A stretch of 64,000 nucleotides of DNA from positions 1 through 64,000 of the forward strand of contig UQHH01000006.1 in assembly GCA_900540865.1 (NCBI GenBank). The letters run 5' to 3'. How positions within the stretch are numbered: the stretch's first letter is position 1; each line of letters starts with the position of its first letter. Of the stretch, positions 35,226-43,680 are shown one piece after another. Source of the stretch: an uncultured Oscillospiraceae bacterium. GTDB taxonomy: Bacteria; Bacillota; Clostridia; Oscillospirales; Acutalibacteraceae. The position numbers and the translations under genes are program-made. Under the pieces are notes generated by a model. The model was not told where the DNA came from, did not search any database, and saw nothing but the letters and a program-made list of their open reading frames with translations.

Positions 35226-36197
35226 TTGAATATATCAGTTTTGGGCTGCGGCCGGTGGGGCTCTTTTATCGCGTGGTATCAGGACAAAATCGGGAACGAC
35301 GTGTATTCCTGGGGATTGCCGGACGCGCCGGAGTACCTTCAGCTAGCTGCTCAGAGAAAAAATGAATACCTTTCGTTTGAGGAATCGGGCGTTATTTTCA
35401 CGGACGATTTGGAGCGTTCCGTGGAGCATGCCGACATTATTATCATCTCCATCAGCTCTCAGCACCTGCGTTCGTTTATGGAGCGGCTGTCGCAGTATGA
35501 TTTGAAAGGAAAGCCGATTGTTTTATGCATGAAGGGCATTGAGGAAACGACGGGCCTGCGCCTTACCCAGATAGTCGGAAGCTTTGTAGATGAAAAGGAA
35601 ACGCCGGCCGCTGTATGGGTCGGCCCCGGCCATCCGCAGGATTTTGTCAAGGGGATACCAAACTGCATGGTAATCGACTCCAACAACGAGGAGGTCAAGA
35701 AATATCTTGTCGACAGCTTTTCAAGCGAGCTGATACGCTTCTATTTGGGAACCGACCTGATAGGAACCGAAATCGGCGCGGCGTCTAAAAACGTCGTAGG
35801 AATTGCCGCCGGCATGCTTGACGGGCTGAACTGCTCGTCATTAAAGGGCGCGCTCATGGCGCGCGGCACGCATGAAATATCGCGCCTGATTCAGGCGATG
35901 GGCGGAAATCCTATGTCCGCTTACGGGCTTTGCCATCTCGGCGATTACGAGGCGACGCTCTTTTCGGAATTCAGCCACAACAGGCGTTACGGCGAAATGT
36001 ATGTAAAGGGCGAACGTTTTGGAAAGCTTGCGGAGGGCGTTTCCACGACACGCGCGATGATTCGCCTGGGCGAGCAGTACGGCGTGGATTTACCCATCGT
36101 CAAGGCGGTCGACGGGGTTTTGAGCCACCATAAGGACCCGCGCGCTTCCCTTTCCAACCTGTTTTTGCGCAGCATCAAAAAGGAGTTCCGTAAGTAA
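35226..36197 (+). CDS. gpsA: glycerol-3-phosphate dehydrogenase (GpsA family)
   Basis: A 323-residue NAD(P)-dependent dehydrogenase. The Rossmann loop VLGCGRWGS, the GPGHPQD segment, and EIGAASKNVVGIAAGMLDGL (catalytic Lys) followed by CHLGDYEATLFSEFSHNRRYG match GpsA, which reduces dihydroxyacetone phosphate to sn-glycerol 3-phosphate for phospholipid synthesis. Several motifs diverge from the standard form (GPGHPQD for GPSFAxE; CLGDLxxT replaced by CHLGDYEAT), so this may be a paralogue with a shifted role. The start is TTG with AGGTGG upstream. A terminator follows. Confidence 0.8.
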   Translation: MNISVLGCGRWGSFIAWYQDKIGNDVYSWGLPDAPEYLQLAAQRKNEYLSFEESGVIFTDDLERSVEHADIIIISISSQHLRSFMERLSQYDLKGKPIVLCMKGIEETTGLRLTQIVGSFVDEKETPAAVWVGPGHPQDFVKGIPNCMVIDSNNEEVKKYLVDSFSSELIRFYLGTDLIGTEIGAASKNVVGIAAGMLDGLNCSSLKGALMARGTHEISRLIQAMGGNPMSAYGLCHLGDYEATLFSEFSHNRRYGEMYVKGERFGKLAEGVSTTRAMIRLGEQYGVDLPIVKAVDGVLSHHKDPRASLSNLFLRSIKKEFRK

Positions 36198-36227
36198 TTT
36201 TATAATTAGAAATAAATAATCAAGCAA

Positions 36228-36257
36228 GGGCAGGGGAATAAACCCCTGCCCCTTTTT
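36228..36257 (+). terminator. intrinsic terminator after gpsA
   Basis: Stem GGGCAGGGG / CCCCTGCCC with a six-base loop, followed by CTTTTT. Confidence 0.85.
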
Positions 36258-36317
36258 AACCTCATTGCAGAAAAAACTTTATGCTTACGCCGCCTAAGGA
36301 CCGTACCTGGTACGCGT

Positions 36318-36713
36318 TTACTCTGCCGCTGCTTTTTTATTCAGCACGATTCTGCTGCCATTGTCAATCTCCAAAATAATATTTCCCTCTTTGTCTGTGC
36401 TCCAGGAACCTCTAATGATGATATCCTCAGCGTCGAGATAAGGCTCCCCTTCTTCATCCTTTTTCACGGCTTCCTTGTCACAAACATCAAAAGCGCTTCC
36501 CATCATGCCGACATCGGCTTCTATCCGTTTTCCGTTATAATCAATTTCGGCATGGCTGCCGTTAAACCTGTCGATATGGTAGAAAAAATATGGATATTCG
36601 CTCAGGTAGTCCCCGTCGTCCGGGTAATCGGTAAAATCCGCACATGAGGAAACGCAAAAAATAAGCAGCAAAATGCAAACGGTCATTAATAAAAATTTAA
36701 CTGACTTTCGCAT
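36318..36713 (-). CDS. hypothetical lipoprotein
   Basis: A 131-residue predicted lipoprotein. The hydrophobic signal segment ends in the lipobox VSSC (Cys24), followed by an acidic exported region (DFTDYPDDGDYLSEYPYF). No domain is recognised; the C-terminal half looks like alternating beta strands. The Shine-Dalgarno AGAGGAG is good. It is 30 bases downstream of the APH-type kinase gene and probably on the same transcript. Function unknown. Confidence 0.7.
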   Translation of the reverse strand: MRKSVKFLLMTVCILLLIFCVSSCADFTDYPDDGDYLSEYPYFFYHIDRFNGSHAEIDYNGKRIEADVGMMGSAFDVCDKEAVKKDEEGEPYLDAEDIIIRGSWSTDKEGNIILEIDNGSRIVLNKKAAAE

Positions 36714-36743
36714 TTTTCTTCTCCTCTCTGTTAAACCCGCAAA

Positions 36744-37667
36744 TTATTCAATCCCAAATTCCCGCATCCTGTCCCGGAGCAAAACGGCCTGTTGCGGAAT
36801 ATTGGATTTTTCAATAGCGGCCTTCGCGCCGCAGTAGTGCTTAAGCTCCGTAAAAAGCTCATAAAACGCGCGCTTGAGGGCAAAATTTTCACTGAGCCTG
36901 CGTTTTGCGCGGTAACGCTCAAGCAGGCCGAAATAGCGCCCATTCGCGTTATCGAGCTGGTATAAATCGAATTCCGCGTCAGCCCACCGGCAGCCGTACG
37001 GGTCGATTACCGCTTTCACATGGCGCAGGTCTTCGGTGAGAAGGATGTTCCAGGTGTTATAGTCGCCGTGGATGAGCCGCGCCTCTGTAACAGGCAGATA
37101 AAAAATACGGCCGAAACATTCCAGCGCGCGGCTTACCGTCTCCAAAACGCCGGGCGGCAGCTTTCCTTCTTTATAAAGGGCTTTGGCCTTTTCGCAGGTT
37201 TCCAATGAAGCCGGGTAATACACGTCTCTCCAGTCCTTTTCAAAATGCTGCGCGTCAAGCTCCCCAAAGCCCTGCGGATTAAGCGCGCTGTGATAGGAAA
37301 TCAGGTTATCGATGATTTCATCGGCAACCGTTTCCCGCACGTTCCCGGGCAGGTTTAAAAGCTCCCCCGCGTTGACACCCGGGATATACTGCATTCCCAG
37401 GGCATCATACGGGCAAAGCGCGTCCGCCCTGCTGGAAAAATAAATCTCCGGCATCAGGACGTTTGCGTATTTTGTGAGGGTTTTCAGCCCAAGCGCCTCT
37501 TTTTGAGCGATATGGGGAAACAGGTACAGCTTGATTACAGCGTGGTACGGTTCTTTTTCAAGCACAGCCAAAAACACCCTGCCGTAAAACCCGCCGCCAA
37601 GCGGCGTTATTTTTTTTACCCGCGTTTGGAACTGCCGCTCTGCTGCCAGCTTCGCCGCGTTTATCAT
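36744..37667 (-). CDS. aminoglycoside phosphotransferase / fructosamine-kinase-like kinase
   Basis: A 307-residue protein-kinase-fold enzyme. Catalytic loop: LIHGDYNTWNILL (Asp and Asn). Metal-binding Asp: AVIDPYGCRWADAEFDL. An early Lys in YHAVIKLYLF would bind ATP. The DPYGCRWAD context resembles fructosamine-3-kinases, which repair glycated amines, more than true drug-resistance enzymes, but the substrate is open. The Shine-Dalgarno GGAGGG is strong. It is divergent from a MerR regulator with which it shares a 145-base control region. Confidence 0.78.
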   Translation of the reverse strand: MINAAKLAAERQFQTRVKKITPLGGGFYGRVFLAVLEKEPYHAVIKLYLFPHIAQKEALGLKTLTKYANVLMPEIYFSSRADALCPYDALGMQYIPGVNAGELLNLPGNVRETVADEIIDNLISYHSALNPQGFGELDAQHFEKDWRDVYYPASLETCEKAKALYKEGKLPPGVLETVSRALECFGRIFYLPVTEARLIHGDYNTWNILLTEDLRHVKAVIDPYGCRWADAEFDLYQLDNANGRYFGLLERYRAKRRLSENFALKRAFYELFTELKHYCGAKAAIEKSNIPQQAVLLRDRMREFGIE

Positions 37668-37703
37668 AGCTCTTCCCTCCTGTCCAGTACAAAATCTATC
37701 TTC

Positions 37704-37731
37704 ATCATAGCATGGAAATACTGAAATACAA
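37704..37731 (-). promoter_or_regulatory. promoter of the APH-type kinase gene
   Basis: Minus-strand TTGTAT, 16-base spacer, TATGAT with TG one base before it (extended -10), 37 bases before the ATG. It is back to back with the merR promoter. Confidence 0.65.
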
Positions 37732-37763
37732 GTGATGGATTATCACAAAATATCGAAAACCGC

Positions 37764-37794
37764 TTGACTCATACCCCGGGGGTCGGTTTATGAT
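37764..37794 (+). promoter_or_regulatory. MerR-type promoter/operator with 19-base spacer
   Basis: TTGACT and TATGAT are separated by 19 bases, not 17, and the spacer holds the dyad ACCCCGGGGGT. Over-long spacers with a centred dyad are the hallmark of promoters twisted into shape by MerR activators. It drives the MerR gene itself. Confidence 0.75.
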
Positions 37795-37812
37795 GTAACA
37801 GAGGTGATAAAT

Positions 37813-38682
37813 ATGCTGATTAATGAAGTGAGCAGGCTTACGGGACTGACAAAAAAGGCAATCGAATACTACACGCTGCAGGGGCTGGTTTTTCCCGCGG
37901 CGGCAGAGAACGGCTACAGGCAATATAGCAAGGAAGACGCGGCAGTCTTAAATAAGGTAGGCATTTTAAGAAAGCTCGATGTCGGCATAGAGGATATTAA
38001 AGCAATCCTAAAAGATAAAACCGGCTCGGCCCTGCAAAATGTTTTAGTCAGAAAAGAGCTGGACCTCCAGTACAGCGCGATGAAAAAGGCGGCACTCGAG
38101 CAATTGGGCGCTGGGAAGGCCTATTCCGAAATAGGCGCGGTTTTGCGGGCGGTAGAAAAAAGCAAAACGATAACCGAGAAGCTGCTCGACGCGTTCCCAG
38201 GTTATTACGGCAGGTTTGTTTGCATGCACTTTGCAAGGTTTTTGGACGAGCCCATTCAAACGGAGGAACAACAGTTGGCATATGAAACGGTTCTTTCCTT
38301 TTTAGACGGCGTACCGCCGCTCGGCCTGCCAAAGGATTTGGAGGATTATTTGACGGAGGGCACGGAGCATATCGATACAAAGGAAATGAAAAAAATGCTT
38401 GAAAACACCAAAAAATCGATTGAAAATCCAGAGAAATTCCTGTCTGACAACAGAGAAATGCTCAAACAGTATATAACCTATAAGCAATCGGACGAGTATA
38501 AGAGCTCCCCGGCGGGAAGGCTCATGGAATTCATGAAGCGTTTTAACAGCACAAATGGATATTATGATAGATTCCTTCCGGCGATGAAGCGGTTGAGCGC
38601 CTCATACGCCGCATATCACCGCCAGCTGGAAGCTGCGAACGAAAAGCTGCTGGAGCAATTCCCAGAGGCGGGGAAAGCTTAA
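37813..38682 (+). CDS. MerR family regulator with large C-terminal domain
   Basis: A 289-residue MerR regulator. The winged helix (INEVSRLTGLTKKAIEYYTLQ) and wing/linker (NGYRQYSKEDAAVLNKVGIL) fill the first 70 residues, a coiled-coil linker follows, and about 180 residues of mainly helical sequence form an unrecognised effector domain without a cysteine metal site. The ATG at 37813 is set by GAGGTG six bases upstream; an apparent GTG start is part of that Shine-Dalgarno. It probably activates its own promoter and perhaps the divergent kinase. The signal is unknown. Confidence 0.85.
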   Translation: MLINEVSRLTGLTKKAIEYYTLQGLVFPAAAENGYRQYSKEDAAVLNKVGILRKLDVGIEDIKAILKDKTGSALQNVLVRKELDLQYSAMKKAALEQLGAGKAYSEIGAVLRAVEKSKTITEKLLDAFPGYYGRFVCMHFARFLDEPIQTEEQQLAYETVLSFLDGVPPLGLPKDLEDYLTEGTEHIDTKEMKKMLENTKKSIENPEKFLSDNREMLKQYITYKQSDEYKSSPAGRLMEFMKRFNSTNGYYDRFLPAMKRLSASYAAYHRQLEAANEKLLEQFPEAGKA

Positions 38683-38715
38683 CCCTCAAAGCTAGAGCTC
38701 TAGCACATATAAAAA

Positions 38716-38748
38716 CGGACGGCACTGCGTTTATAGCAATGCCGTCCG
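38716..38748 (-). terminator. bidirectional terminator between merR and groEL
   Basis: Stem CGGACGGCA-TGC / GCA-TGCCGTCCG with one mismatch. The minus strand continues GTTTTTATATG and the plus strand GTAATTTTT, so it can serve both convergent genes. Confidence 0.8.
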
Positions 38749-38769
38749 TAATTTTTAACGTTTTTCTGA

Positions 38770-40395
38770 TTAATACATGCCCATATCGGGTGCCGGTGCC
38801 GGAGCGGGTGCCGCCGGTTCCTTGATGTCTGTGACAAGGGATTCGGTCGTCAGGACCATCGCCGCGACGGAGGCCGCGTTCTGCAAAGCGCTGCGCGTTA
38901 CCTTGGTCGGGTCGACGATTCCAGCCGGAATCATATCGGTATATTCCTGGGTCAGGGCGTTGAAGCCGTAGCCGACCTTGTTTGCTTCTTTTACCTTCTC
39001 GACAACGACGGAGCCCTCGAGCCCTGCGTTGACTACAATCTGGCGAAGCGGCTCTTCAAGCGCCTTAAGGACGATAGCCATGCCGGTCTTCTCGTCGCCT
39101 GATGCACCCTCAACCTCTTTCGCTACTGCCGGGATAGCGTTCATCAGCGCAACGCCGCCGCCCGCGACGATGCCTTCCTCAACGGCTGCCTTTGTTGCGG
39201 CAAGCGCGTCTTCGATGCGCAGCTTCTTTTCCTTCATTTCGATTTCGGTCGCGGCGCCTACCTTGATGACGGCTACGCCGCCCGCAAGCTTTGCAAGGCG
39301 CTCCTGGAGCTTTTCCCTATCGAACTCGGAGGTGGTGTTCTCTATCTGTACGCGAATCTGGTTGACCCTCGATTTGATTTCGCTGCTGTCGCCCGCGCCG
39401 TCGACGATGATGGTGTTCTCTTTGTCGACCTTGACCTGCCTTGCGTGGCCGAGCTGGTCGATGGTCGTATCCTTGAGCTCCAGTCCGAGGTCGGCGGAAA
39501 TTACCTGTCCGCCTGTGAGGATAGCAATATCCTGGAGCATTTCCTTCCTTCTGTCGCCAAAGCCGGGAGCCTTGACCGCAACACAGGTGAACGTGCCCCT
39601 GAGCTTGTTGAGCACGAGCGTCGTGAGCGCCTCGCCCTCAACGTCCTCAGCGATGATGAGGAGCTTTTTGCCGCTCTGTACAATCTGCTCGAGAACCGGG
39701 AGGATTTCCTGGATATTGCTGATTTTCTTATCTGTGATGAGGATATACGGGTCGTCAAGGTCGGCGACCATCTTATCGGTATCCGTTACCATATAGGGAG
39801 CGATGTAGCCGCGGTCGAACATCATGCCTTCCACGACCTCGGAGTATGTCTCCGCCGTCTTGGATTCCTCTACCGTGATGACGCCGTCGCTGCTGACCTT
39901 ATCCATCGCCTCAGAAATGAGGCTGCCGATGAATTCATCTCCGGAGGAAACCGTCGCAACACGCGCGATGTCCTTGGAGCCGTTGACCTCATGGGAATTG
40001 CTCGTAATGGCCGCAACCGCCGTATCGACCGCGGACTGAATGCCGTTTTTGAGCATCATCGGGTTTGCGCCGGCCGTTACGTTCTTCATGCCCTCGCGGA
40101 TGAGCGCCTGCGCAAGCAGCGTAGCCGTTGTGGTGCCGTCGCCCGCTACGTCGTTGGTCTTGATGGAAACCTCTTTAACGAGCTGCGCGCCCATGTTCTC
40201 GAACGGGTCGTCAAGCTCGATTTCCTTTGCAATCGTCACGCCGTCGTTTGTAATGAGCGGCGCACCGAACTTCTTATCGAGCACGACGTTCCTGCCCTTC
40301 GGACCAAGCGTAATTTTCACGGTATCGGCAAGCTGGTCGATACCCTTCATAAGTGATTTTCTGGCTTCTTCGCCGTATGCAATCTGTTTTGCCAT
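38770..40395 (-). CDS. groL: chaperonin GroEL
   Basis: A 541-residue group I chaperonin subunit. The N-terminus (a KITLGPKGRNVVLDKKFG stretch, ATP site), GDGTTTATLLAQ, and the C-terminal tail APAPAPDMGMY are typical; the usual GGM repeats are reduced to a proline-alanine tail. It forms the tetradecameric folding cage with GroES. It lies 36 bases after groES and is under CIRCE/HrcA control through the groES promoter. Confidence 0.97.
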   Translation of the reverse strand: MAKQIAYGEEARKSLMKGIDQLADTVKITLGPKGRNVVLDKKFGAPLITNDGVTIAKEIELDDPFENMGAQLVKEVSIKTNDVAGDGTTTATLLAQALIREGMKNVTAGANPMMLKNGIQSAVDTAVAAITSNSHEVNGSKDIARVATVSSGDEFIGSLISEAMDKVSSDGVITVEESKTAETYSEVVEGMMFDRGYIAPYMVTDTDKMVADLDDPYILITDKKISNIQEILPVLEQIVQSGKKLLIIAEDVEGEALTTLVLNKLRGTFTCVAVKAPGFGDRRKEMLQDIAILTGGQVISADLGLELKDTTIDQLGHARQVKVDKENTIIVDGAGDSSEIKSRVNQIRVQIENTTSEFDREKLQERLAKLAGGVAVIKVGAATEIEMKEKKLRIEDALAATKAAVEEGIVAGGGVALMNAIPAVAKEVEGASGDEKTGMAIVLKALEEPLRQIVVNAGLEGSVVVEKVKEANKVGYGFNALTQEYTDMIPAGIVDPTKVTRSALQNAASVAAMVLTTESLVTDIKEPAAPAPAPAPDMGMY

Positions 40396-40431
40396 GACTC
40401 ATTCCTCCGTATCACAAGTTAGTTTTTGAAA

Positions 40432-40716
40432 TTATTCAACAATCGCAAGAATATCAGACTGGCGGACGATGGTGTATTCCTCGCCGTCAAGCTTGACCTC
40501 GGTACCCGAGTATTTGCTCGTGATGACCTTGTCTCCGACCTTTACGTACATGGTGACCTCCTTGCCGTCTACCAGTCCGCCGGGGCCCGCCGCGACGATT
40601 GTCGCAAACTGGGGCTTTTCCTGCGCGCTGCCCGCCAGGACGATACCACTCTTCGTGGTTTCCTCGGCCTCCTCCATTTTTAAAACGACTCTGTCAAGAA
40701 GCGGTTTGATTGTCAT
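40432..40716 (-). CDS. groS: co-chaperonin GroES
   Basis: A 94-residue heptameric lid of the GroEL cage. The N-terminal IKPLLDRVVLKMEEAEE, the mobile loop TKSGIVLAGSAQEKPQ with its IVL contact, and the GDKVITSKYSGTEVK strand are all present. First gene of the groESL operon. Confidence 0.97.
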   Translation of the reverse strand: MTIKPLLDRVVLKMEEAEETTKSGIVLAGSAQEKPQFATIVAAGPGGLVDGKEVTMYVKVGDKVITSKYSGTEVKLDGEEYTIVRQSDILAIVE

Positions 40717-40752
40717 ATAAATTGCCTCCTTAAAGCAATAATTTAAGTTGTT

Positions 40753-40779
40753 TTAGCACTCTTACTTCCTGAGTGCTAA
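40753..40779 (-). promoter_or_regulatory. CIRCE operator for HrcA
   Basis: A perfect inverted repeat TTAGCACTC-N9-GAGTGCTAA. It lies just downstream of the groES -10 box, over the transcription start, where HrcA represses heat-shock genes. Confidence 0.97.
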
Positions 40780-40783
40780 AACT

Positions 40784-40812
40784 ATATTAACCCCTTTGCC
40801 ATAAAAAATCAA
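40784..40812 (-). promoter_or_regulatory. sigma-A promoter of groESL
   Basis: Minus-strand TTGATT, 17-base spacer, TAATAT, directly upstream of the CIRCE element. Confidence 0.75.
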
Positions 40813-40926
40813 GTAAAATTTTCCTTCTTCATAATTTATTTACATATTGATTAAATCTATGGCGAAAGGCAAGGGATTTCGTACCTTTTCTTACCAAAAG
40901 TCTGCCCCAAAAAAGCTCAAGAAAAA

Positions 40927-40953
40927 CGCAGGCGCTTAAATTAAGCGCCTGCG
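40927..40953 (-). terminator. intrinsic terminator after the esterase gene
   Basis: A 13-base perfect stem (CGCAGGCGCTTAA / TTAAGCGCCTGCG) followed on the minus strand by TTTTTCTTG. The 280 bases between groES and the esterase stop hold otherwise only the groESL control region. Confidence 0.8.
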
Positions 40954-41058
40954 AAAAATTTTCTGCCGGTTCCGGACAATGTTTTAAAGAGAAAAGTGAA
41001 AAGAAAGAGGTTTTATTGAGGTAGTCTGTGTCTAATTACCGGACGGCAGAAGCCCGGA

Positions 41059-42513
41059 TTAGCTGTTTTTTTCGTCAAAGCCGACAAGCCAGCGGTACGC
41101 ACCGGGGAAGTATTTGGCCCACGCGCTTTCCGTATGCAGCTGTGTTGGGTCGACGAGCGTGTCGAGCTTTTCCTTTGGATAGCCATGCTCGGTTAACGCG
41201 CCGTACATGAAATCGACATAAGGCATAAATTCCGCCTCAAAATCCTTTCCGCCGCTGTACAGGTATATTTTCGGCAGGGCGTCCGGGGTTTCGGTATTAA
41301 ACCTTTGCGCCGCCTGTATCAGGGTTTCGTCCTCGAACATCTGGAACGCCGGCGAGAAGCAGAGCGCATAGGAGAAAACCTCAGGGTATTCCACCGCGAT
41401 ATAGAACGAAATCAAACCGCCCATCGAGCTGCCGCCTACGCCTGTGCTTTCCCGTTCGGGGCGCGTGTTGTAATGGGAATCGACAAACGGCTTAACCGTT
41501 TCCACAAGAAAGGCCGCGTATTTGTCGCCGCTCGGGTTCGGGATGGTGCCCGCGCCGTAATCGTTGCGCGGCCAGGGCGGGCAAAGCTCGTTGGTACGGT
41601 CGGGTCCGTTATCTACGCCGACCACGATTGCGCCCTCGTAGCCCTCTGTGATCATCTGCGCGATTGCCTCGTCCACCTGCCATTCCCCGGCAAAGGAGGT
41701 GTAGGCGTCAAAAACATTCTGTCCGTCGTGCATATACATAACGGGATAGCGCTTCGTCTTGTCGGCCGGGTCATACCCGTCGGGCGTCCAAACGCGTATT
41801 TTCCTGACGCGGCTGTCCTCGTACTGTGTCATATTGAACTCGTGCATCTCCATTTTTCCGCCCGTTATGGTGGAAAGGCTGCCTAAATCCCTGAACATCG
41901 CGACCGTATCCTTAAAGGTATTCTCTCCGGCTTTCAGCGTTACCTTGCGGTTTTCGATGTCGCCGCCCTGCGCGCCGCCTTCCACCTGCGCCCACATGCT
42001 TGTCTGCTCCGGCATCTGAACGGTCCATTTGTATTCCATCACCGTTCCCGCGGCGCTTGCGTCGAGCGTTTTTTCAAGCCTGTAATGCGTATCGTCGATT
42101 TTTTCAGCGTACCACTGCGTATCCGCGGGGTTCCAGCCGTTGAGGCTGCAGCCCATGCTGACGTAAGCGTCCTCCGGCAGCGGGTCGGGTATGGTTACGT
42201 CGAACGTAAAGCGGACGCCTTTTTGAGGGAATTCACCGATAATTTTTGCAAGATATTGCTGAATCAACAGGACGTCCTGCATATTTACACCGCCTACTCC
42301 GTCTGTGTCCGCCGCGGCCATATCGAGCGCGCTTTCCGGTATGATTTTCGCCAGATACTTTTGAATTGCGACGACATCCTGCAGGTTGATATCCTCGTCG
42401 CCGTTTACGTCCCCCGTTTGGTTCCCGCTCTGCGCGCAGGCCGTCAGAACCGTGCCGAGGCAGACGGAACACAGCATAAGCGCCGACAGCAGTATGCTTA
42501 TCAATCTTTTCAT
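41059..42513 (-). CDS. dockerin-bearing lipoprotein esterase
   Basis: A 484-residue exported enzyme. The signal peptide ends in a lipobox LTAC (Cys26). A type I dockerin follows at residues 35-96: loop 1 DVNGDEDINLQD has all calcium ligands, loop 2 DTDGVGGVNMQD has Val at the fifth position. Next is a CBM20/E-set-like domain (about 98-210), then an esterase-D/Fes-type alpha/beta hydrolase with MHDGQNVFD, the nucleophile elbow GGSSMGG and a late His near PTQLHTESAW. It should deacylate feruloyl, acetyl or similar esters on plant polysaccharides. A dockerin next to a lipid anchor is unusual. A leader hairpin (42559-42582) precedes the start. No cohesin gene is in the window. Confidence 0.85.
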   Translation of the reverse strand: MKRLISILLSALMLCSVCLGTVLTACAQSGNQTGDVNGDEDINLQDVVAIQKYLAKIIPESALDMAAADTDGVGGVNMQDVLLIQQYLAKIIGEFPQKGVRFTFDVTIPDPLPEDAYVSMGCSLNGWNPADTQWYAEKIDDTHYRLEKTLDASAAGTVMEYKWTVQMPEQTSMWAQVEGGAQGGDIENRKVTLKAGENTFKDTVAMFRDLGSLSTITGGKMEMHEFNMTQYEDSRVRKIRVWTPDGYDPADKTKRYPVMYMHDGQNVFDAYTSFAGEWQVDEAIAQMITEGYEGAIVVGVDNGPDRTNELCPPWPRNDYGAGTIPNPSGDKYAAFLVETVKPFVDSHYNTRPERESTGVGGSSMGGLISFYIAVEYPEVFSYALCFSPAFQMFEDETLIQAAQRFNTETPDALPKIYLYSGGKDFEAEFMPYVDFMYGALTEHGYPKEKLDTLVDPTQLHTESAWAKYFPGAYRWLVGFDEKNS

Positions 42514-42558
42514 ACAATCACCGCTCCTTTTATTTATGGAACTCTGGTTTTCTTTCCC

Positions 42559-42582
42559 GAGGATATACTTTTATATATCCTC
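42559..42582 (-). other. hairpin in the esterase leader
   Basis: Nine-base inverted repeat GAGGATATA / TATATCCTC with a six-base A/T loop, about 46 bases before the start codon. No T run follows on the minus strand, so it is more likely an mRNA stabiliser or protein-binding site than a terminator. Confidence 0.4.
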
Positions 42583-42672
42583 CACGGTTTTATTATAACA
42601 TGGCCTGAATTTTTATTATAATATGATAAGGCTGTCTGATAGCACAAAAATGACTTTTTTCTTTCATATATA

Positions 42673-42710
42673 ACAGGCAGGCGCCGTTATCCCACGCGGC
42701 GCCTGCCTGT
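42673..42710 (-). terminator. long hairpin at the end of the AraC-type gene
   Basis: A 14-base perfect stem (ACAGGCAGGCGCCG / CGGCGCCTGCCTGT) touching the stop codon. The T run on the minus strand is poor (TTATATATG), but the stem is very stable. Confidence 0.6.
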
Positions 42711-43585
42711 CAGTTTTGCTGTTTCCTATACTCGTTAGGCGTAAATTTATATTTTTCTTTGAATCTCCTGATAAAATAGCTCGCGCTTTCAAAGCCTGTC
42801 CGGTACGCGATTTCCTCAACCGGAAGCGCCGAACCGCGCAGCAGCAGCGCCGCTTTGCGAAGGCGGCAGTCGTTGATAAACTGAACGGCCGTCATACCTG
42901 TGTGCCGTTTAAACGCTCTCATAAAATAGCTTTCACTGTAGCCGGCCCGCGCCGCAAGCGCGCTGACGCCAAGCTCCTCCGCGTAATGCTGCTCGATATA
43001 ATCAAACGCCCCGATAATCGCCTGCGCGGTCTGGTTTGTATTTTTGCGCGCCGTCCGGAAAAGCCCGCTTTGCAGGAATTCCGCCGTAAGCTCGAACAAC
43101 AGCCCCTTCATCCGGTATTCATAAAAGGGCGCTTGCTCCTTATAGACCGCGTGCAGCCTGCGAAACACCGCTTTGATTTGCGCGTAATTTTTGTCTTTCA
43201 CGCTAATAAGCGCGGGGAACCCAAGCCGGCCCTCCATCAACGGCCCGGCAAAATTTTTCTGGCAGTAGTCGTCCCGCCCGCCCTCTAGCAAACGCGGATG
43301 GAACAGCAGGGAGGTAAAATAGAGCACCTGCGGGTCTTTTCTATCCTTGCTGATGCTGTGGAGCGTGTTTTTCCCAATCAGGATAAAATCGCCCGCGCCG
43401 CCGCGTATTGTATCCCGGTTGATTGTCACAAGAATAGAGCCCTGCTCTATCAGGAGGATTTCCATTTCCTCATGCCAGTGCAGATAATAGTCGGAATAAA
43501 TTTTGGTGTCCAGCTCATAAAATTCCAGCGGCATCTCATAGGTGCCGTGCGCGACCGGTTCCAGTAAATTTTTGTCCGCATCCAT
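42710..43585 (-). CDS. AraC family regulator with cupin sensor domain
   Basis: A 291-residue regulator. The N-terminal cupin (YYLHWHEEMEILLIEQG) would bind a small sugar-like ligand, and the C-terminal double helix-turn-helix shows GVSALAARAGYSESYFMRAFK and VEEIAYRTGFESASYFIRRFK. The ATG at 43585 has AAGGAAAGG upstream; the 16-codon extension has no such site. It stands immediately upstream of the dockerin esterase on the same strand and may control it, as AraC regulators often govern polysaccharide use; that link is inferred. Confidence 0.87.
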   Translation of the reverse strand: MDADKNLLEPVAHGTYEMPLEFYELDTKIYSDYYLHWHEEMEILLIEQGSILVTINRDTIRGGAGDFILIGKNTLHSISKDRKDPQVLYFTSLLFHPRLLEGGRDDYCQKNFAGPLMEGRLGFPALISVKDKNYAQIKAVFRRLHAVYKEQAPFYEYRMKGLLFELTAEFLQSGLFRTARKNTNQTAQAIIGAFDYIEQHYAEELGVSALAARAGYSESYFMRAFKRHTGMTAVQFINDCRLRKAALLLRGSALPVEEIAYRTGFESASYFIRRFKEKYKFTPNEYRKQQN

Positions 43586-43680
43586 AAGCAAAAGCCTTTC
43601 CTTCGACCATATTCGTTTGCTGCCCGCTTTCATTATAAAGCGAAACGGAGCCCTTTTGCAAGAACTCCGTTTTTATAACG

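Noticed and set aside
36744..37667. Aminoglycoside resistance gene
   Set aside because: Only the general phosphotransferase loop is shared; the DPYGCRWAD context resembles housekeeping fructosamine-type kinases and no mobile element is near.
39445..40356. 303-codon plus-strand open frame opposite groEL
   Set aside because: It mirrors the codon pattern of the conserved groEL gene, has no recognisable domain and no Shine-Dalgarno; antisense shadow.
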